A stretch of 64,000 bases of DNA from an uncultured Oscillospiraceae bacterium (GCA_910584715.1 CAJUAN010000002.1:124001-188000); one strand, 5' to 3'. Shown: positions 53,693 to 63,342, counted from the first letter of the stretch. Translations and numbers: made by a program. Notes: generated from the sequence alone by a model not told the origin.

Positions 53693-54949
53693 CTACAGTT
53701 CGTAGCGTACAACGCCGTCCGAAATAGTAGTAACAACTCTGCCTTTGAGCTTTTCGCCCTTGAACACCGTGTTATGGGACTTTGACCGCAGCTTCTCAGG
53801 CTCGACCGTCCATTCCATATCAAGGTCGATGACCGCAAGATCGGCTTTCGCGCCCTTTTCAATGCGCGTGACCGGTACTCCCAAAAGCTTTCGGGGAGCC
53901 ACCGACATAAGCCCCGCAATTCTTATAAGCGGAAGCTTTTTGGTATGGAAAAGCTGCGTAAGAGTGACTGACAGCGACGTTTCCAGACCCACGACCCCGT
54001 TGGGAGCCTTTTCAAAGTCCGCCTTTTCCTCCGCCGTGTGGGGAGCGTGGTCGGTTACGATGCAGTCAATGGTACCGTCAAGAACAGCTTCAAGAACAGC
54101 CTGCCTGTCCTCCTCCGTACGCAGGGGCGGGTTCATTCGGTAGTCCGCGTCACGCGCCAGCAGCTTTTCCTCGGTATAGGTGAAATAATGGGGACAGGTC
54201 TCGCAGGTCACCTTTATGCCGCGCTTTTTCGCGTCGCGGATAAGTCCCACGCTGCCCTTTGTTGAAACGTGGCAGATATGTATATGCGCCCCGCAGGAGT
54301 CTGCCAATGCTATCTCACGGGCGGTAACGCTGTCCTCGGAGGCTCTGTCCATACCCTTTACGCCAAGCTTTTCCGAAGCCTCGCCCTTGTTGACAATGCC
54401 GCCGTTTATGATGTCCAGATCCTCGCAGTGGGAAGCCACAAGCAAGCCGTTTGAAACGGATTCCTCCAGAGCGCGGCGCATAAGCTCACCGTTGGCGACA
54501 GGTCTGCCGTCGTCGGAAATTATCTTGACCCCAAGCTCCGTCCAGTCGTAAAGCTCGGTACCTTTCATTCCTTTGGTAATGCAGGCGGCAGGATAAACGT
54601 CAACCCCCGTATCCTTAGCCTTTTTAAGTATGTACTCCACCGTCTCCCTGCTGTCAATGGGAGGGGTAGTATTGGGCATACAGACAACTCCCGTTACTCC
54701 TCCTGCAAGAGCCGCCGCGCAGCCCGTGAGGATATCCTCCTTATGGGTCTGACCCGGGTCGCGGAAATGCACATGCATATCAAAAAGTCCGGGAATAACT
54801 ATCAGTCTGCCTCCGCCGTCAATGATCCTGTCCGCCTCGCGGGAAATGTTTTTCCCTATCGACATGATCTTGCCGTTGTCAATAAATATGTCGCAGAAAA
54901 AGTCCTTCATGTCGTCCACAGCTCTGACATTTTTTAACAGAATACTCAT
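53693..54949 (-). CDS. pyrC: Dihydroorotase
   Basis: 418 residues, class I type. DMHVHFRDPGQTHKED supplies the zinc-binding His pair, ASHCEDLD and HICHVST further His ligands, and IVTDHAPHTAEEK the catalytic Asp. It cyclises carbamoyl aspartate. The ATG overlaps the pyrR stop (ATGA) with GAGGAG inside the end of pyrR. Confidence 0.95.
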   Translation of the reverse strand: MSILLKNVRAVDDMKDFFCDIFIDNGKIMSIGKNISREADRIIDGGGRLIVIPGLFDMHVHFRDPGQTHKEDILTGCAAALAGGVTGVVCMPNTTPPIDSRETVEYILKKAKDTGVDVYPAACITKGMKGTELYDWTELGVKIISDDGRPVANGELMRRALEESVSNGLLVASHCEDLDIINGGIVNKGEASEKLGVKGMDRASEDSVTAREIALADSCGAHIHICHVSTKGSVGLIRDAKKRGIKVTCETCPHYFTYTEEKLLARDADYRMNPPLRTEEDRQAVLEAVLDGTIDCIVTDHAPHTAEEKADFEKAPNGVVGLETSLSVTLTQLFHTKKLPLIRIAGLMSVAPRKLLGVPVTRIEKGAKADLAVIDLDMEWTVEPEKLRSKSHNTVFKGEKLKGRVVTTISDGVVRYEL

Positions 54950-55494
54950 TGCCGCTCCTCCCGTTCCAAAATTACTACCATATCGCTTCCGTCTATCTCC
55001 TTTACCATAACGCGAACCGCCTCATCCCGCGACGTGGGGACGTTCTTACCCACATAATCCGGGCGTATCGGCAGCTCCCTGTGACCCCTGTCCACCAGAG
55101 CCGCAAGCTGGATACTGCGCGGTCTGCCGCGCTTTGTAACTGCGTCCATGGCGGCGCGGGCGCTTCGTCCGGTAAAAATAACATCGTCCACAATTACGAC
55201 CCGTTTATCCCTCACGTCAAAGGGAATGTCCGTTCTGTCCTCACCACGTGAGGCTCTGCCATCGTCCCGGTAATCGGTGATATCGAGAATACCCGTTTCG
55301 GGGGCGACACCTTCCAGTTCACCCAACTTGTCGGAAATGCGCTTTGCCAGATATGCGCCGCGCGAAAGCACCCCGATAAAGCACAGGGACTCCGCGCCCT
55401 TGTTGCGTTCCAGTATCTCGTATGATATCCTTGCTATCGCTCTTGTCATGGCACTTTCGTCCATTATGACCTTTCTGTCCTGCTTGTTCTGCAC
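54946..55494 (-). CDS. pyrR: PyrR, pyr operon attenuator / uracil phosphoribosyltransferase
   Basis: 182 residues starting at GTG 55494, which has GGAGG 7 bases upstream. MTRAIARISYEILERN, GVLSRGAYLAKRI and VIVDDVIFTGRSARAAMDA (the PRPP loop) are PyrR signatures. PyrR binds the pyr leader RNA when UMP is high and causes termination. A leader with a matching binding hairpin and terminator lies just upstream. It is the first gene of the operon. Confidence 0.94.
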   Translation of the reverse strand: MQNKQDRKVIMDESAMTRAIARISYEILERNKGAESLCFIGVLSRGAYLAKRISDKLGELEGVAPETGILDITDYRDDGRASRGEDRTDIPFDVRDKRVVIVDDVIFTGRSARAAMDAVTKRGRPRSIQLAALVDRGHRELPIRPDYVGKNVPTSRDEAVRVMVKEIDGSDMVVILEREERQ

Positions 55495-55509
55495 AGCCCC
55501 GCCTCCAAA

Positions 55510-55538
55510 CAAAAAACCTGTCCGCAAGAGCAGACAGG
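55510..55538 (-). terminator. pyr operon attenuator terminator
   Basis: On the minus strand CCTGTCTGC, loop TCTT, GCGGACAGG (9 bp with one G-U) is followed by TTTTTT, ending 16 bases before the pyrR start. Confidence 0.88.
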
Positions 55539-55643
55539 CTGAAAGCTTACAATATTCCGACCACAGCAAAAAGCGTACAATAATACCTTTCGGTACACAG
55601 CGCCCTCACCGTAAAAATCATAAATATAAGCGACTGCCTTGCC

Positions 55644-55657
55644 GATCTCACGGGATC
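55644..55657 (-). promoter_or_regulatory. PyrR binding hairpin (anti-antiterminator)
   Basis: On the minus strand GATCCCGTGAGATC: a GATC/GATC stem presenting UCC-N-GNGAG, close to the PyrR recognition loop UCCNGNGAGG. It lies about 20 bases after the predicted transcription start. Confidence 0.75.
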
Positions 55658-55684
55658 AACTTAAAGGTTGTCCAAACTTATATA

Positions 55685-55713
55685 AGTATACCATATTCAG
55701 GCTATTATGTCAA
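55685..55713 (-). promoter_or_regulatory. pyr operon promoter
   Basis: On the minus strand TTGACA (55708-55713), 17 bases, TATACT (55685-55690). Gives a leader of about 185 bases before pyrR. Confidence 0.88.
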
Positions 55714-55761
55714 TAGTTTTGAGGCAATATTTTATCCTCAAAAAACGGAGATTCAAAAAAC

Positions 55762-56697
55762 TCATTCTTCGTCGTCCACACCGTCCATATCGTTTTCAGC
55801 GCTTTTATCGCTTCTTGACCTGCTCAGGGAAATACGGCTGTTCAGGCGTTTTCTCAGAGTTTCCATAGACTCCGAATAGGATATAGACCGCATATGCGGG
55901 AATGCTTTAAGCAAACGCTCCACCGAACGGTCGCGCAGGTTCACAAGTCCCTCGTAGCGTTCTTTCCACTCGCTTATCTTGAAATCCGCCGCGCTGACTA
56001 TCCTTTCGTAACGCTGCTTCAGAGCCTGGGTCTTAGCGTCCCTCGCCTCTATTAATCTGTCGTATTTTTCCTTGACGTCAAGGGTTTCATGCGAAAGGTT
56101 CTCACCTATCTTGACCGCGCTCATAAGCATTATCTTGGAAATTTCATCGATCTGCTTCAAACGGTTGTTGAGCTTGTTTACCGCGCATATGGACGATATC
56201 AGATCTATCACTATAAGCACAGACCAGATCACTATAAGAGCAAGCCCCAGCTTTACCGGGATACGGTCAACCACCTTTTCCACCATGGGGTGAACTATCC
56301 TTACAACGATAACGCAGCCAAGTCCCCAAAGAATGGAAATTCCCGGACAGATATAACCCTTGAAGTTAAACTTTTTATTGGAATAATCCCACCACCTTGC
56401 GCCGAAAAGCTTTTCCATACCCAAACCGATAAGCAGCTCAAACACGGTACACAATGTCATGGACGCAAAAAAAAGCAGCAGAAACGTGTGCTCGATAGGT
56501 CTGAAAAAAATGACCACCATAAGCACGCCGAAGCCGTAAATAGGACAGATAGGCATATTAAGAAAACCGCGGTTCTGATATTCGCCGGTCTCCAGCGTCA
56601 TATCGCAGACCTCGATACACCAGCCGATAAACGACCAGAAAATAAACATATGAAACATCTGATACAGACTGTATTCAAGAAACGGTATAGTTTCCAC
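55762..56697 (-). CDS. CmpB-like putative ABC transporter permease (PF06541 type)
   Basis: 311 residues starting at GTG 56697, with GGAGGG 6 bases upstream; a TTG 36 bases earlier is rejected. Five or six membrane helices occupy residues 1-185; NMPICPIYGFG and the WWDYSNKKFNFKGYICPGIS block (in parts WWDYSN, GYICPGIS) are the family signature. A 120-residue charged, coiled-coil C-terminus follows (RYERIVSAADFKISEWKERY-type). Despite the family name, transport is unproven. Confidence 0.8.
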   Translation of the reverse strand: METIPFLEYSLYQMFHMFIFWSFIGWCIEVCDMTLETGEYQNRGFLNMPICPIYGFGVLMVVIFFRPIEHTFLLLFFASMTLCTVFELLIGLGMEKLFGARWWDYSNKKFNFKGYICPGISILWGLGCVIVVRIVHPMVEKVVDRIPVKLGLALIVIWSVLIVIDLISSICAVNKLNNRLKQIDEISKIMLMSAVKIGENLSHETLDVKEKYDRLIEARDAKTQALKQRYERIVSAADFKISEWKERYEGLVNLRDRSVERLLKAFPHMRSISYSESMETLRKRLNSRISLSRSRSDKSAENDMDGVDDEE

Positions 56698-56756
56698 AAA
56701 ATCCCTCCAAAGTTTGTCAGCACTATAGGTCAAGCATTTAAATACCCACGTTGTAT

Positions 56757-56784
56757 ATTATATCACATATAATATGCTTGTCAA
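56757..56784 (-). promoter_or_regulatory. Promoter of the CmpB-like gene
   Basis: On the minus strand TTGACA (56779-56784), 16 bases, TATAAT (56757-56762). Confidence 0.82.
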
Positions 56785-57001
56785 TACATTTTTAAATTTG
56801 TTACAATTCTGCAATATTTTTCTCGACCGCCTGTCGGCTTAATATTTATTTACGGAAATACACATTGCTTTAGTATTTTAAGAAAAACCATAAAAGTAAA
56901 ATGCAGGATCCGTCAACTGTAAAAATTTGTATAAAAAATGTTTTTAGTATACCAATTTATGGATCAGACAGGACTTTTTTGCGGAAATTTAACGATTTGT
57001 A

Positions 57002-57030
57002 TTGAAATAAAAAAAGAAATATGGTATACT
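57002..57030 (+). promoter_or_regulatory. Promoter of the Asp23-YloV operon
   Basis: TTGAAA (57002-57007), 17 bases, TATACT (57025-57030), about 65 bases before the first ATG. The rest of the gap 56785-57102 is AT-rich and shows no gene. Confidence 0.8.
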
Positions 57031-57102
57031 AACATTATATGTGTGTTCTAAAGTCAATCGGTTCATCAAATTTTTTAAAACGCTGTAAGGAGCTGAAACG
57101 CT

Positions 57103-57456
57103 ATGCTGACTGTTGAAAATCATCTCGGCGAGATCGGTATTTCCAAGGAATGCCTGTCGTCGCTGATCGGATATACCGCCTCAAAATGTTTCGGAGTTGC
57201 CGGACTTAACGACGCCGAAAGGACCCGCGGACTTCTCTCCGTATTCAAAAAAGCCGATATCGGCAGAAAAGAATGCGTTTCCTTGAGTATCCGCGACGGA
57301 AAGCTCGTTATAGGTCTCCATATCACCGTGGTCTTCGGTACAAATATCCCCACGGTTGCGGACAGCTTAGCCCACAAAATACGTTATACGGTCGAAGAAA
57401 AAACAGGTCTTGAAGTCAGCAGGGTCACAATTTACGTTGACGGAATGAAAGCCTGA
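57103..57456 (+). CDS. Asp23/Gls24 family protein (YloU-like)
   Basis: 117 residues. GEIGISKECLSSLIGYTASK and VIGLHITVVFGTNIPTVADSL, followed by VNVxVDG-like VTIYVDGM at the end, define the Asp23/Gls24 fold. Members are envelope-stress or cell-envelope-associated proteins. The gene is directly followed by the YloV-like gene, the conserved pair found in most Firmicutes. AAGGAG lies upstream of the ATG. Confidence 0.87.
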   Translation: MLTVENHLGEIGISKECLSSLIGYTASKCFGVAGLNDAERTRGLLSVFKKADIGRKECVSLSIRDGKLVIGLHITVVFGTNIPTVADSLAHKIRYTVEEKTGLEVSRVTIYVDGMKA

Positions 57457-57474
57457 GTCAGAGAGGTTGATAAA

Positions 57475-59115
57475 GTGATAACAGGTAAGATTCTCAGGGA
57501 CGCCTATATTTCGGGCGCGGTAACTATTGCAAACAGGAAAAAAGAGGTAGACAGACTTAACGTTTATCCCGTTCCGGACGGAGACACGGGTACCAATATG
57601 TCAATGACCATGGGCAACGCTCTGCGCGAGATACAGTTCATGGACGACAACTGCACCGCCGCACAGGTAGCGGAGACTGCCGCTTCCGCGCTTTTAAGGG
57701 GCGCGAGAGGAAACTCGGGCGTTATACTTTCCCTGCTTTTCAGAGGATTTGCCAAGGGCTTTCAGGGTAAAATAACCGCCGAGTGCGACGACTTTGTACG
57801 CGCTTTGGAGCTTGGCGTAGAGGGAGCCTACAAGGCTGTAATGTCCCCTACCGAGGGTACTATTCTGACCGTGGCAAGGCTTGCCGCTGAAAAGGCAAAG
57901 TCTGCGGCAAAGTCCACAAACGACCCGTGCGCTCTCTGGAGCGACGTTTGCATTGAAGCAAAGACCGCTCTTGACAACACTCCGAACCTGCTTCCCGTAC
58001 TGAAAAAGGCGGGAGTTGTAGACGCGGGAGGAATGGGTCTCTACATCATCTGGACGGCTATGCTGGAGGTCTTCAAAGGCGGCGCACCCGCCGTTCCCGA
58101 CGACGTTCAGAAGCCGGAAGCAGCGGTAGACCTTAATACAACGGTAGGCGATTTCGACGAGGAGATAACCCACACCTACTGTACGGAATTTATTGTAAGG
58201 AAATCCCCCGAATGCCCCGACGCGGCACGTCTCAAGGCATTCCTGGAAACCATAGGCGACTGCGTTGTGGCAGTCGACGACGATGATATCATCAAGGTGC
58301 ACGTCCACACCGAGCACCCGGGTCAGGCTATCGAGGAGGGACTTCTGTTCGGCTCTCTCATTAATCTTAAAATAGACAATATGCGCTACCAGCACGAAAA
58401 CAAAGCCAAGGAAGCCGCCGCCGCGCGGAAGCAGAGCTTTACTCCCGCCGAGCCGGAAAAGCCTTTCGGATTCGTTGCTGTAGCAAGCGGAGCCGGCATT
58501 GAGGAACTTTTCCGCAATCTGGGCGCGGACTGTATCGTCAGAGGCGGTCAAACCATGAATCCCTCCACGGACGACATTTTATCGGCGATAATGGCGACTC
58601 CCGCGGAAACGGTTTTCGTACTTCCCAATAACAAAAACATCATCATGGCTGCGGAACAGGCTGTAAAGCTTGCAGACAGAAAAGTTTGCGTGCTCCAGTC
58701 CAAAACCATACCCCAGGGTATCACCGCGATGATGAATTTCGACCCCGGAGCGGACTTCGATACTAACCGTCTTAACATGACAAAGAGTCTCGACAACGTT
58801 TCAACGGGACTTGTTACCTTTGCCGCCCGTGACAGCGACTTTGAGGGACACAACATCAGACAGGGAGAGATTCTCGCGCTTGACAACGGCAAGTTGTCCT
58901 TTACGGAAAAGGACGTGAGCAAGGCTGCCTATAAGCTTGTGAAGCGTCTTGCGGACGGAGGAACTTCCTTTATCACTCTGATACACGGTACGGACGTTTC
59001 CGAAAATAAAGCTCAGGAGCTGTATGAACAGGTAAAAACAAAATTTGGAAATGCCGAGGTCATGCTTATAAACGGCGGCCAGCCGGTATACTATTATATA
59101 ATTTCGGTAGAATAA
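57475..59115 (+). CDS. DAK2/DegV domain protein, FakA-like (YloV)
   Basis: 546 residues from GTG 57475 with AGAGAGG upstream. The DAK2 kinase domain holds NVYPVPDGDTGTNMS, and RGARGNSGVILS contacts the nucleotide; HVHTEHPGQAIEE is the middle domain; the C-terminal part is DegV-like. FakA phosphorylates fatty acids bound to FakB. No fakB is encoded in this window. Confidence 0.88.
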   Translation: MITGKILRDAYISGAVTIANRKKEVDRLNVYPVPDGDTGTNMSMTMGNALREIQFMDDNCTAAQVAETAASALLRGARGNSGVILSLLFRGFAKGFQGKITAECDDFVRALELGVEGAYKAVMSPTEGTILTVARLAAEKAKSAAKSTNDPCALWSDVCIEAKTALDNTPNLLPVLKKAGVVDAGGMGLYIIWTAMLEVFKGGAPAVPDDVQKPEAAVDLNTTVGDFDEEITHTYCTEFIVRKSPECPDAARLKAFLETIGDCVVAVDDDDIIKVHVHTEHPGQAIEEGLLFGSLINLKIDNMRYQHENKAKEAAAARKQSFTPAEPEKPFGFVAVASGAGIEELFRNLGADCIVRGGQTMNPSTDDILSAIMATPAETVFVLPNNKNIIMAAEQAVKLADRKVCVLQSKTIPQGITAMMNFDPGADFDTNRLNMTKSLDNVSTGLVTFAARDSDFEGHNIRQGEILALDNGKLSFTEKDVSKAAYKLVKRLADGGTSFITLIHGTDVSENKAQELYEQVKTKFGNAEVMLINGGQPVYYYIISVE

Positions 59116-59184
59116 ATTTTATGGAAGAATTTGCATTTACCAAACGCTATGAAGTATTGTAATTATACAAAGAGTAATTGAATT

Positions 59185-59838
59185 ATGAAAAAAATAAACA
59201 TCGTTACGGGGCACTATGGCAGTGGAAAGACAAACTTTTCTGCCAACCTTGCGGTAAAGCTTGCGGAAAACGGCGACAAGGTCACTGTTGTAGATCTGGA
59301 TATCGTCAACCCTTATTTCCGCTCCGCAGATTTCGGGGAGCTGTTTTCCGATAAAAATATCGAACTTATCGCTCCCCTATACGCAAACTCAAATCTGGAC
59401 ATTCCCGCCATTTCATTTGATCTGGAACGCATAGCTTCGGGAGACGGAAGTCTTGTTATCGACGTTGGCGGAGACGACGCGGGAGCTATCGCTCTCGGTC
59501 GGTACGCAAAGGCTTTTTTCGCTTTTGCAGACGATATTGACATGCTCTATGTGGTGAACTGCCGACGGTTTCTCACACGTACCGCCGACGAGGCTCTGGA
59601 GCTTATGTACGAAATTGAAGCCGCGGCTCAGATGAAGCACACGGCTATTGTGAACAACACCAATCTGCTGTATGAAACAACGGCTGAAATTCTCGAGGAC
59701 TCCGCGGTATTCGCAAAGGAAATTTCCGACAGATCGGGACTTCCCATTGCTTTCAGCTGCGTGCCCCTCGGTCTGGCGGCTGACGTCCCCAACCCTTTTC
59801 CCGTTGAAATATACGTCAAAAAGGTATGGGAAAACTAA
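59185..59838 (+). CDS. MinD/ParA-like P-loop ATPase
   Basis: 217 residues. GHYGSGKTNFSANLAVKLA is the Walker A, with VVDLDIVNPYFRSADF as switch I and IDVGGDDAGA as the switch II/Walker B region. It lacks the signature lysine of classic MinD/ParA (KGGxGKT is GHYGSGKT), so it is a relative such as those linked to oxidoreductases. It lies 70 bases after yloV with only a weak ribosome site. Confidence 0.75.
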   Translation: MKKINIVTGHYGSGKTNFSANLAVKLAENGDKVTVVDLDIVNPYFRSADFGELFSDKNIELIAPLYANSNLDIPAISFDLERIASGDGSLVIDVGGDDAGAIALGRYAKAFFAFADDIDMLYVVNCRRFLTRTADEALELMYEIEAAAQMKHTAIVNNTNLLYETTAEILEDSAVFAKEISDRSGLPIAFSCVPLGLAADVPNPFPVEIYVKKVWEN

Positions 59839-59868
59839 ACCTCTATAACAAGAACGGGAGTAATTTTT

Positions 59869-60669
59869 ATGATGCTTCTCTCACCGGCAGCGATGGTTCT
59901 CTTTTGGAAAGGTACTCCGATAGTTTTTCTTTGCGTAATGCTTGGGCTGCTGATTGCCGACCTATTCAAACGTCACTTATTGTCGCGGTCTGCCGTGTAT
60001 GCCGTTTCAATGCTTGTTGTGCCTATGGCTATGATAAGCGCAGTCGGTGCGCCGATAGTTTCATTTATCAGCAGTGAAACGTCCTTCTTCGTAAATCTGG
60101 TAGTTTTCGGAAATATAGGTCTCGCGCTGATGATAGCTTCGGCGGTAATTTATATAAGAGGTCACGTTAAACCCGTAATAAAAGCAGATTTTGCCGATGA
60201 TACTGAACGGTACCGGCTCTGCGCGTCAAAACGGCTTATTTCCGTGGGAATAGCGGGAAATATCCTCTACGGCATATTTCTTGCGGTAAGCTTTGTCGAA
60301 GTCTCGGCAATACTTTATCTTGTAGGTGATTCGGTCGTGTCCTCCGGAATGGGCGTTAAAGAAATGGTGATACTGCCGTTTTTCCTGCTGTTTTTACTGC
60401 TGGTACCGATCGCAAATATTATCGTGATTTTCCTTTTAATGCTTGCGGCAGCGGAATTTGTTACGCTTGGTATTACCGCGCTTATGACTATGCTGTTTGT
60501 CCTGCTTATCGCAAACGGCTGCATAAGGTACATACTTACCACCGATAAAACAAAAGGTAAAAAGGCTTTATGGATATTCCTGTCGCTTATTCCCGCGTTT
60601 AATTTCATATACGGGATAAGCTGCCTTGCAAAAATTAACAAACGCTTAAAAGAAACTCAGTTTTCTTGA
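59869..60669 (+). CDS. Polytopic membrane protein of unknown function
   Basis: 266 residues with about seven hydrophobic segments, including a long run with acidic breaks (PFFLLFLLLVPIANIIVIF). The N-terminal half has two helix pairs separated by a basic loop (FKRHLL). GGGAG precedes the ATG. No family recognised. It lies between the P-loop ATPase and the vor operon and is read in the same direction. Confidence 0.6.
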   Translation: MMLLSPAAMVLFWKGTPIVFLCVMLGLLIADLFKRHLLSRSAVYAVSMLVVPMAMISAVGAPIVSFISSETSFFVNLVVFGNIGLALMIASAVIYIRGHVKPVIKADFADDTERYRLCASKRLISVGIAGNILYGIFLAVSFVEVSAILYLVGDSVVSSGMGVKEMVILPFFLLFLLLVPIANIIVIFLLMLAAAEFVTLGITALMTMLFVLLIANGCIRYILTTDKTKGKKALWIFLSLIPAFNFIYGISCLAKINKRLKETQFS

Positions 60670-60699
60670 TATAAAATCAAACCGAAAGGAGTTTGAAAA

Positions 60700-60906
60700 A
60701 TGGCTAAAATAACAGTCAATTTTGAAAAATGCAAGGGCTGCGGTCTTTGTACCACAGCCTGCCCCAAAAAGATCGTCGAGATCCAGAAGGAAAAGCGCAA
60801 CCGCAAAGGTTACTTTACCTCGATCTGTATCGACGACTCGAAGTGCATCGGCTGCGCAATGTGCGCCACAATGTGTCCCGACTGCGCTATTACCGTAGAA
60901 AAATAA
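60700..60906 (+). CDS. vorD: 2-oxoacid:ferredoxin oxidoreductase, ferredoxin-type delta subunit
   Basis: 68 residues with two [4Fe-4S] motifs: CKGCGLCTTACP and CIGCAMCATMCP, each complete. It is the electron-accepting subunit of the complex encoded by the next three genes. AAAGGAG precedes the ATG. Confidence 0.85.
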   Translation: MAKITVNFEKCKGCGLCTTACPKKIVEIQKEKRNRKGYFTSICIDDSKCIGCAMCATMCPDCAITVEK

Positions 60907-60918
60907 AGGAGTGATAAT

Positions 60919-61986
60919 ATGGAACGTAATCTTATGAAGGGCAACGAAGCGCTTGCCGAGGCCGCTATCAGAGCGGGCTGCAAATGCTTTTTCGGTTACC
61001 CTATAACGCCTCAGACGGAAATTTCCGCATATCTGGCTAAACGCTTCAAAGCCGCGGGGGGAGTTTTCCTCCAAGCGGAATCGGAGATAGCCGCTATAAA
61101 TATGGTTCTTGGAGCCGCTTCTACCGGAGTGCGCGCCATGACATCTTCGTCCTCGCCGGGAATTTCCCTTAAATCGGAGGGAATTTCCTACATAGCCGGC
61201 TCGGATCTGCCCTGCGTTATTATCAACGTTCAGCGCGGAGGACCCGGACTTGGCGGTATCCAGCCCTCACAGGCGGACTACTGGCAGGCTACAAAGGCTC
61301 TGGGACACGGTGACTTCCAGCTTCTGGTGTTTGCACCCAACTCCGTTCAGGAAATGGTTGACGCTGTTATCAAGGCGTTCGACCTTGCGGACGAGTACCG
61401 TATGCCCGCTATGATACTGGCGGACGGACTTCTCGGTCAGATGATGGAGCCCGTAACCTTCCCCGAAATCACGTCAAAGCCCGTGGAAAAGCCCTGGGCT
61501 ACAAACGGTCACGGAAACAAGCGTGAACACAATATCATCAACTCGCTGTACCTCCAGCCGGACGTTCTTGAAAAATCCGTAACGGACAGATTCAAGCGCT
61601 ACGATGAAATAAAGGAAAAGCACGCGGAGGCTGAGCTTTACAAAACGGAGGACGCGGAGATCGTAGTTACCGCCTACGGAGCGACTTCCAGAGTTGCGAA
61701 GTCCGCGGTAAATATGGCTCGCGAACAGGGCATAAAGGCAGGACTTATCAGACCGGTGACACTTTGGCCTTTCCCTGTAAAGCAGTACCAAAAAATTGCC
61801 GAAACCGCTGAAAGGTTCCTCTGCGTGGAGATGTCCATGGGACAGATGATCGACGACGTTAAGCTGGCGATCAACTGCTCGAAGCCCGTGGAATTTTACG
61901 GCAGGACAGGCGGCGTTATACCCAAGCCGTCGGAGATTCTCGACGAGATCAAAAAGTATGCAAAATGCGCAGGAGGTGTTAAATAA
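60919..61986 (+). CDS. vorB: 2-oxoacid:ferredoxin oxidoreductase, VorB-type alpha subunit
   Basis: 355 residues. GNEALAEAAIRAGCKCFFGYPITPQTEI is the pyrimidine-binding domain start of the alpha subunit (key part FFGYPITPQ), SSPGISLKSEGISY and NVQRGGPGLGGIQPSQADY follow. Together with the beta, gamma and delta subunits it oxidises branched-chain or other 2-oxoacids to acyl-CoA and reduced ferredoxin. Length and wording are closest to the VorB form; KorA is the alternative. Confidence 0.88.
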   Translation: MERNLMKGNEALAEAAIRAGCKCFFGYPITPQTEISAYLAKRFKAAGGVFLQAESEIAAINMVLGAASTGVRAMTSSSSPGISLKSEGISYIAGSDLPCVIINVQRGGPGLGGIQPSQADYWQATKALGHGDFQLLVFAPNSVQEMVDAVIKAFDLADEYRMPAMILADGLLGQMMEPVTFPEITSKPVEKPWATNGHGNKREHNIINSLYLQPDVLEKSVTDRFKRYDEIKEKHAEAELYKTEDAEIVVTAYGATSRVAKSAVNMAREQGIKAGLIRPVTLWPFPVKQYQKIAETAERFLCVEMSMGQMIDDVKLAINCSKPVEFYGRTGGVIPKPSEILDEIKKYAKCAGGVK

Positions 61987-62747
61987 TGGCAGTTGTATTT
62001 GAAAAACCCAAGTCCATGGCGGACGTTACGCTGCATTACTGCCCCGGCTGCACCCACGGTATAATTCACCGTCTGGTGTGCGAGGTCATTGACGAAATGG
62101 GCATCGAGGGCGACACTATCGGCGTATGTCCCGTAGGCTGCTCCGTTATGGCTTACGATTACTTTAACTGCGACATGATAGAAGCCGCTCACGGACGCGC
62201 TCCTGCCGTTGCTACCGGCGTTAAGCGCACCAATCCCGACAAATACGTTTTCACCTATCAGGGCGACGGAGACCTTGCCGCTATCGGTACTGCCGAAACA
62301 GTTCACGCCGCTACAAGAGGCGAAAACATTGTGGTGATTTTTGTAAACAACACCACTTACGGCATGACTGGGGGACAAATGGCTCCCACCACTCTTCCGG
62401 GTCAGGTGACCCAGACAACGCCCTATGGCAGAGACCCCAAGCTCATGGGATATCCCGTGAGAGTGTGCGAAATGCTTGCAACGCTGACAGGAACGGCTCT
62501 CGCCCAGCGCGTTGCCGTAAACAGCGTACCCCATATACGCGAGGCGAAAAAGGCTATACGCAAAGCATTTGAAAATCAGCGTGACAAAAAGGGCTTTTCC
62601 ATTGTGGAAGTTCTTTCCACCTGTCCCACAAACTGGGGACTTTCTCCGGTAGACGCGCTGAAGCGGCTTGAGGACGAGATGATACCCTACTATCCGCTTG
62701 GAGTTTTCAAGGACGAAAACGCGTTTCCCGAAAAGGAGGGTGAATAA
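61986..62747 (+). CDS. 2-oxoacid:ferredoxin oxidoreductase, TPP-binding beta subunit
   Basis: 253 residues. HYCPGCTHGIIHRL opens the subunit, YQGDGDLAAIGTAE is the GDG motif that binds thiamine pyrophosphate and magnesium, closed by VNNTTYGMTGGQMAPTT. Its ATG overlaps the vorB stop (TAATG) with AGGAGG just before. It would be named vorA or korB depending on the substrate. Confidence 0.88.
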   Translation: MAVVFEKPKSMADVTLHYCPGCTHGIIHRLVCEVIDEMGIEGDTIGVCPVGCSVMAYDYFNCDMIEAAHGRAPAVATGVKRTNPDKYVFTYQGDGDLAAIGTAETVHAATRGENIVVIFVNNTTYGMTGGQMAPTTLPGQVTQTTPYGRDPKLMGYPVRVCEMLATLTGTALAQRVAVNSVPHIREAKKAIRKAFENQRDKKGFSIVEVLSTCPTNWGLSPVDALKRLEDEMIPYYPLGVFKDENAFPEKEGE

Positions 62748-62748
62748 T

Positions 62749-63285
62749 ATGACCCATGATATTCTTCTTGCGGGCTTTGGCGGACAGGGCATTCTGTTCG
62801 CGGGAAAAATTCTCGCCTATTCGGGACTTATGGACGAAAAAGAGGTTTCCTGGCTCCCCTCTTACGGACCCGAAATGCGCGGCGGCACCTGCAACTGCTC
62901 TGTGTGCATTTCCGACGAGCCTATCGGTTCTCCGCTGGTTCTGGAACCGTCCATACTGGTGGTAATGAACACGCCGTCCCTTGAAAAATTTGCGGGAAGC
63001 GTAAAGCCCGGCGGCGTAATAGTAGTAGACAGCACAATGGTCGACGCAAAGGTTGAGCGGGACGACGTTAAAACCTTCTACATACCCGCCACAACGCTTG
63101 CACAGGATAACGGCCTTGCGGGCGGCGCAAACATAATCCTGCTCGGAAAGCTGTTCCGTGAAACGAATATAGTTTCCGCCGAGACCTTTAAAAAGGCTAT
63201 CGAAAAGGTAGTCCCTGCGAAAAAAGCGGCTCTTGCGGCTAACAATATGAAAGCGGTACAGATCGGTCTTGACTACGCTGACTGA
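62749..63285 (+). CDS. 2-oxoacid:ferredoxin oxidoreductase, gamma subunit
   Basis: 178 residues from ATG 62749 with AGGAGG upstream. LLAGFGGQGILFAGKIL and SYGPEMRGGTCNCSVCISD are the signatures of the gamma domain that contacts CoA. Starts 1 base after the beta subunit stop. It closes the four-gene operon and is followed by a 15-bp hairpin. Confidence 0.88.
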   Translation: MTHDILLAGFGGQGILFAGKILAYSGLMDEKEVSWLPSYGPEMRGGTCNCSVCISDEPIGSPLVLEPSILVVMNTPSLEKFAGSVKPGGVIVVDSTMVDAKVERDDVKTFYIPATTLAQDNGLAGGANIILLGKLFRETNIVSAETFKKAIEKVVPAKKAALAANNMKAVQIGLDYAD

Positions 63286-63342
63286 TAAAACGCAAATCCC
63301 AAGGACGTTCTGCCTTAGATGAACCGGAACAGTTATAACCGA

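Noticed and set aside
55547..55621. 24-codon leader peptide in the pyr leader (minus strand)
   Set aside because: It has no ribosome site, and the region is explained by the PyrR attenuator.
61896..62792. 298-codon minus-strand frame antisense to the vor genes
   Set aside because: Shadow frame; the sense genes form a conserved operon.
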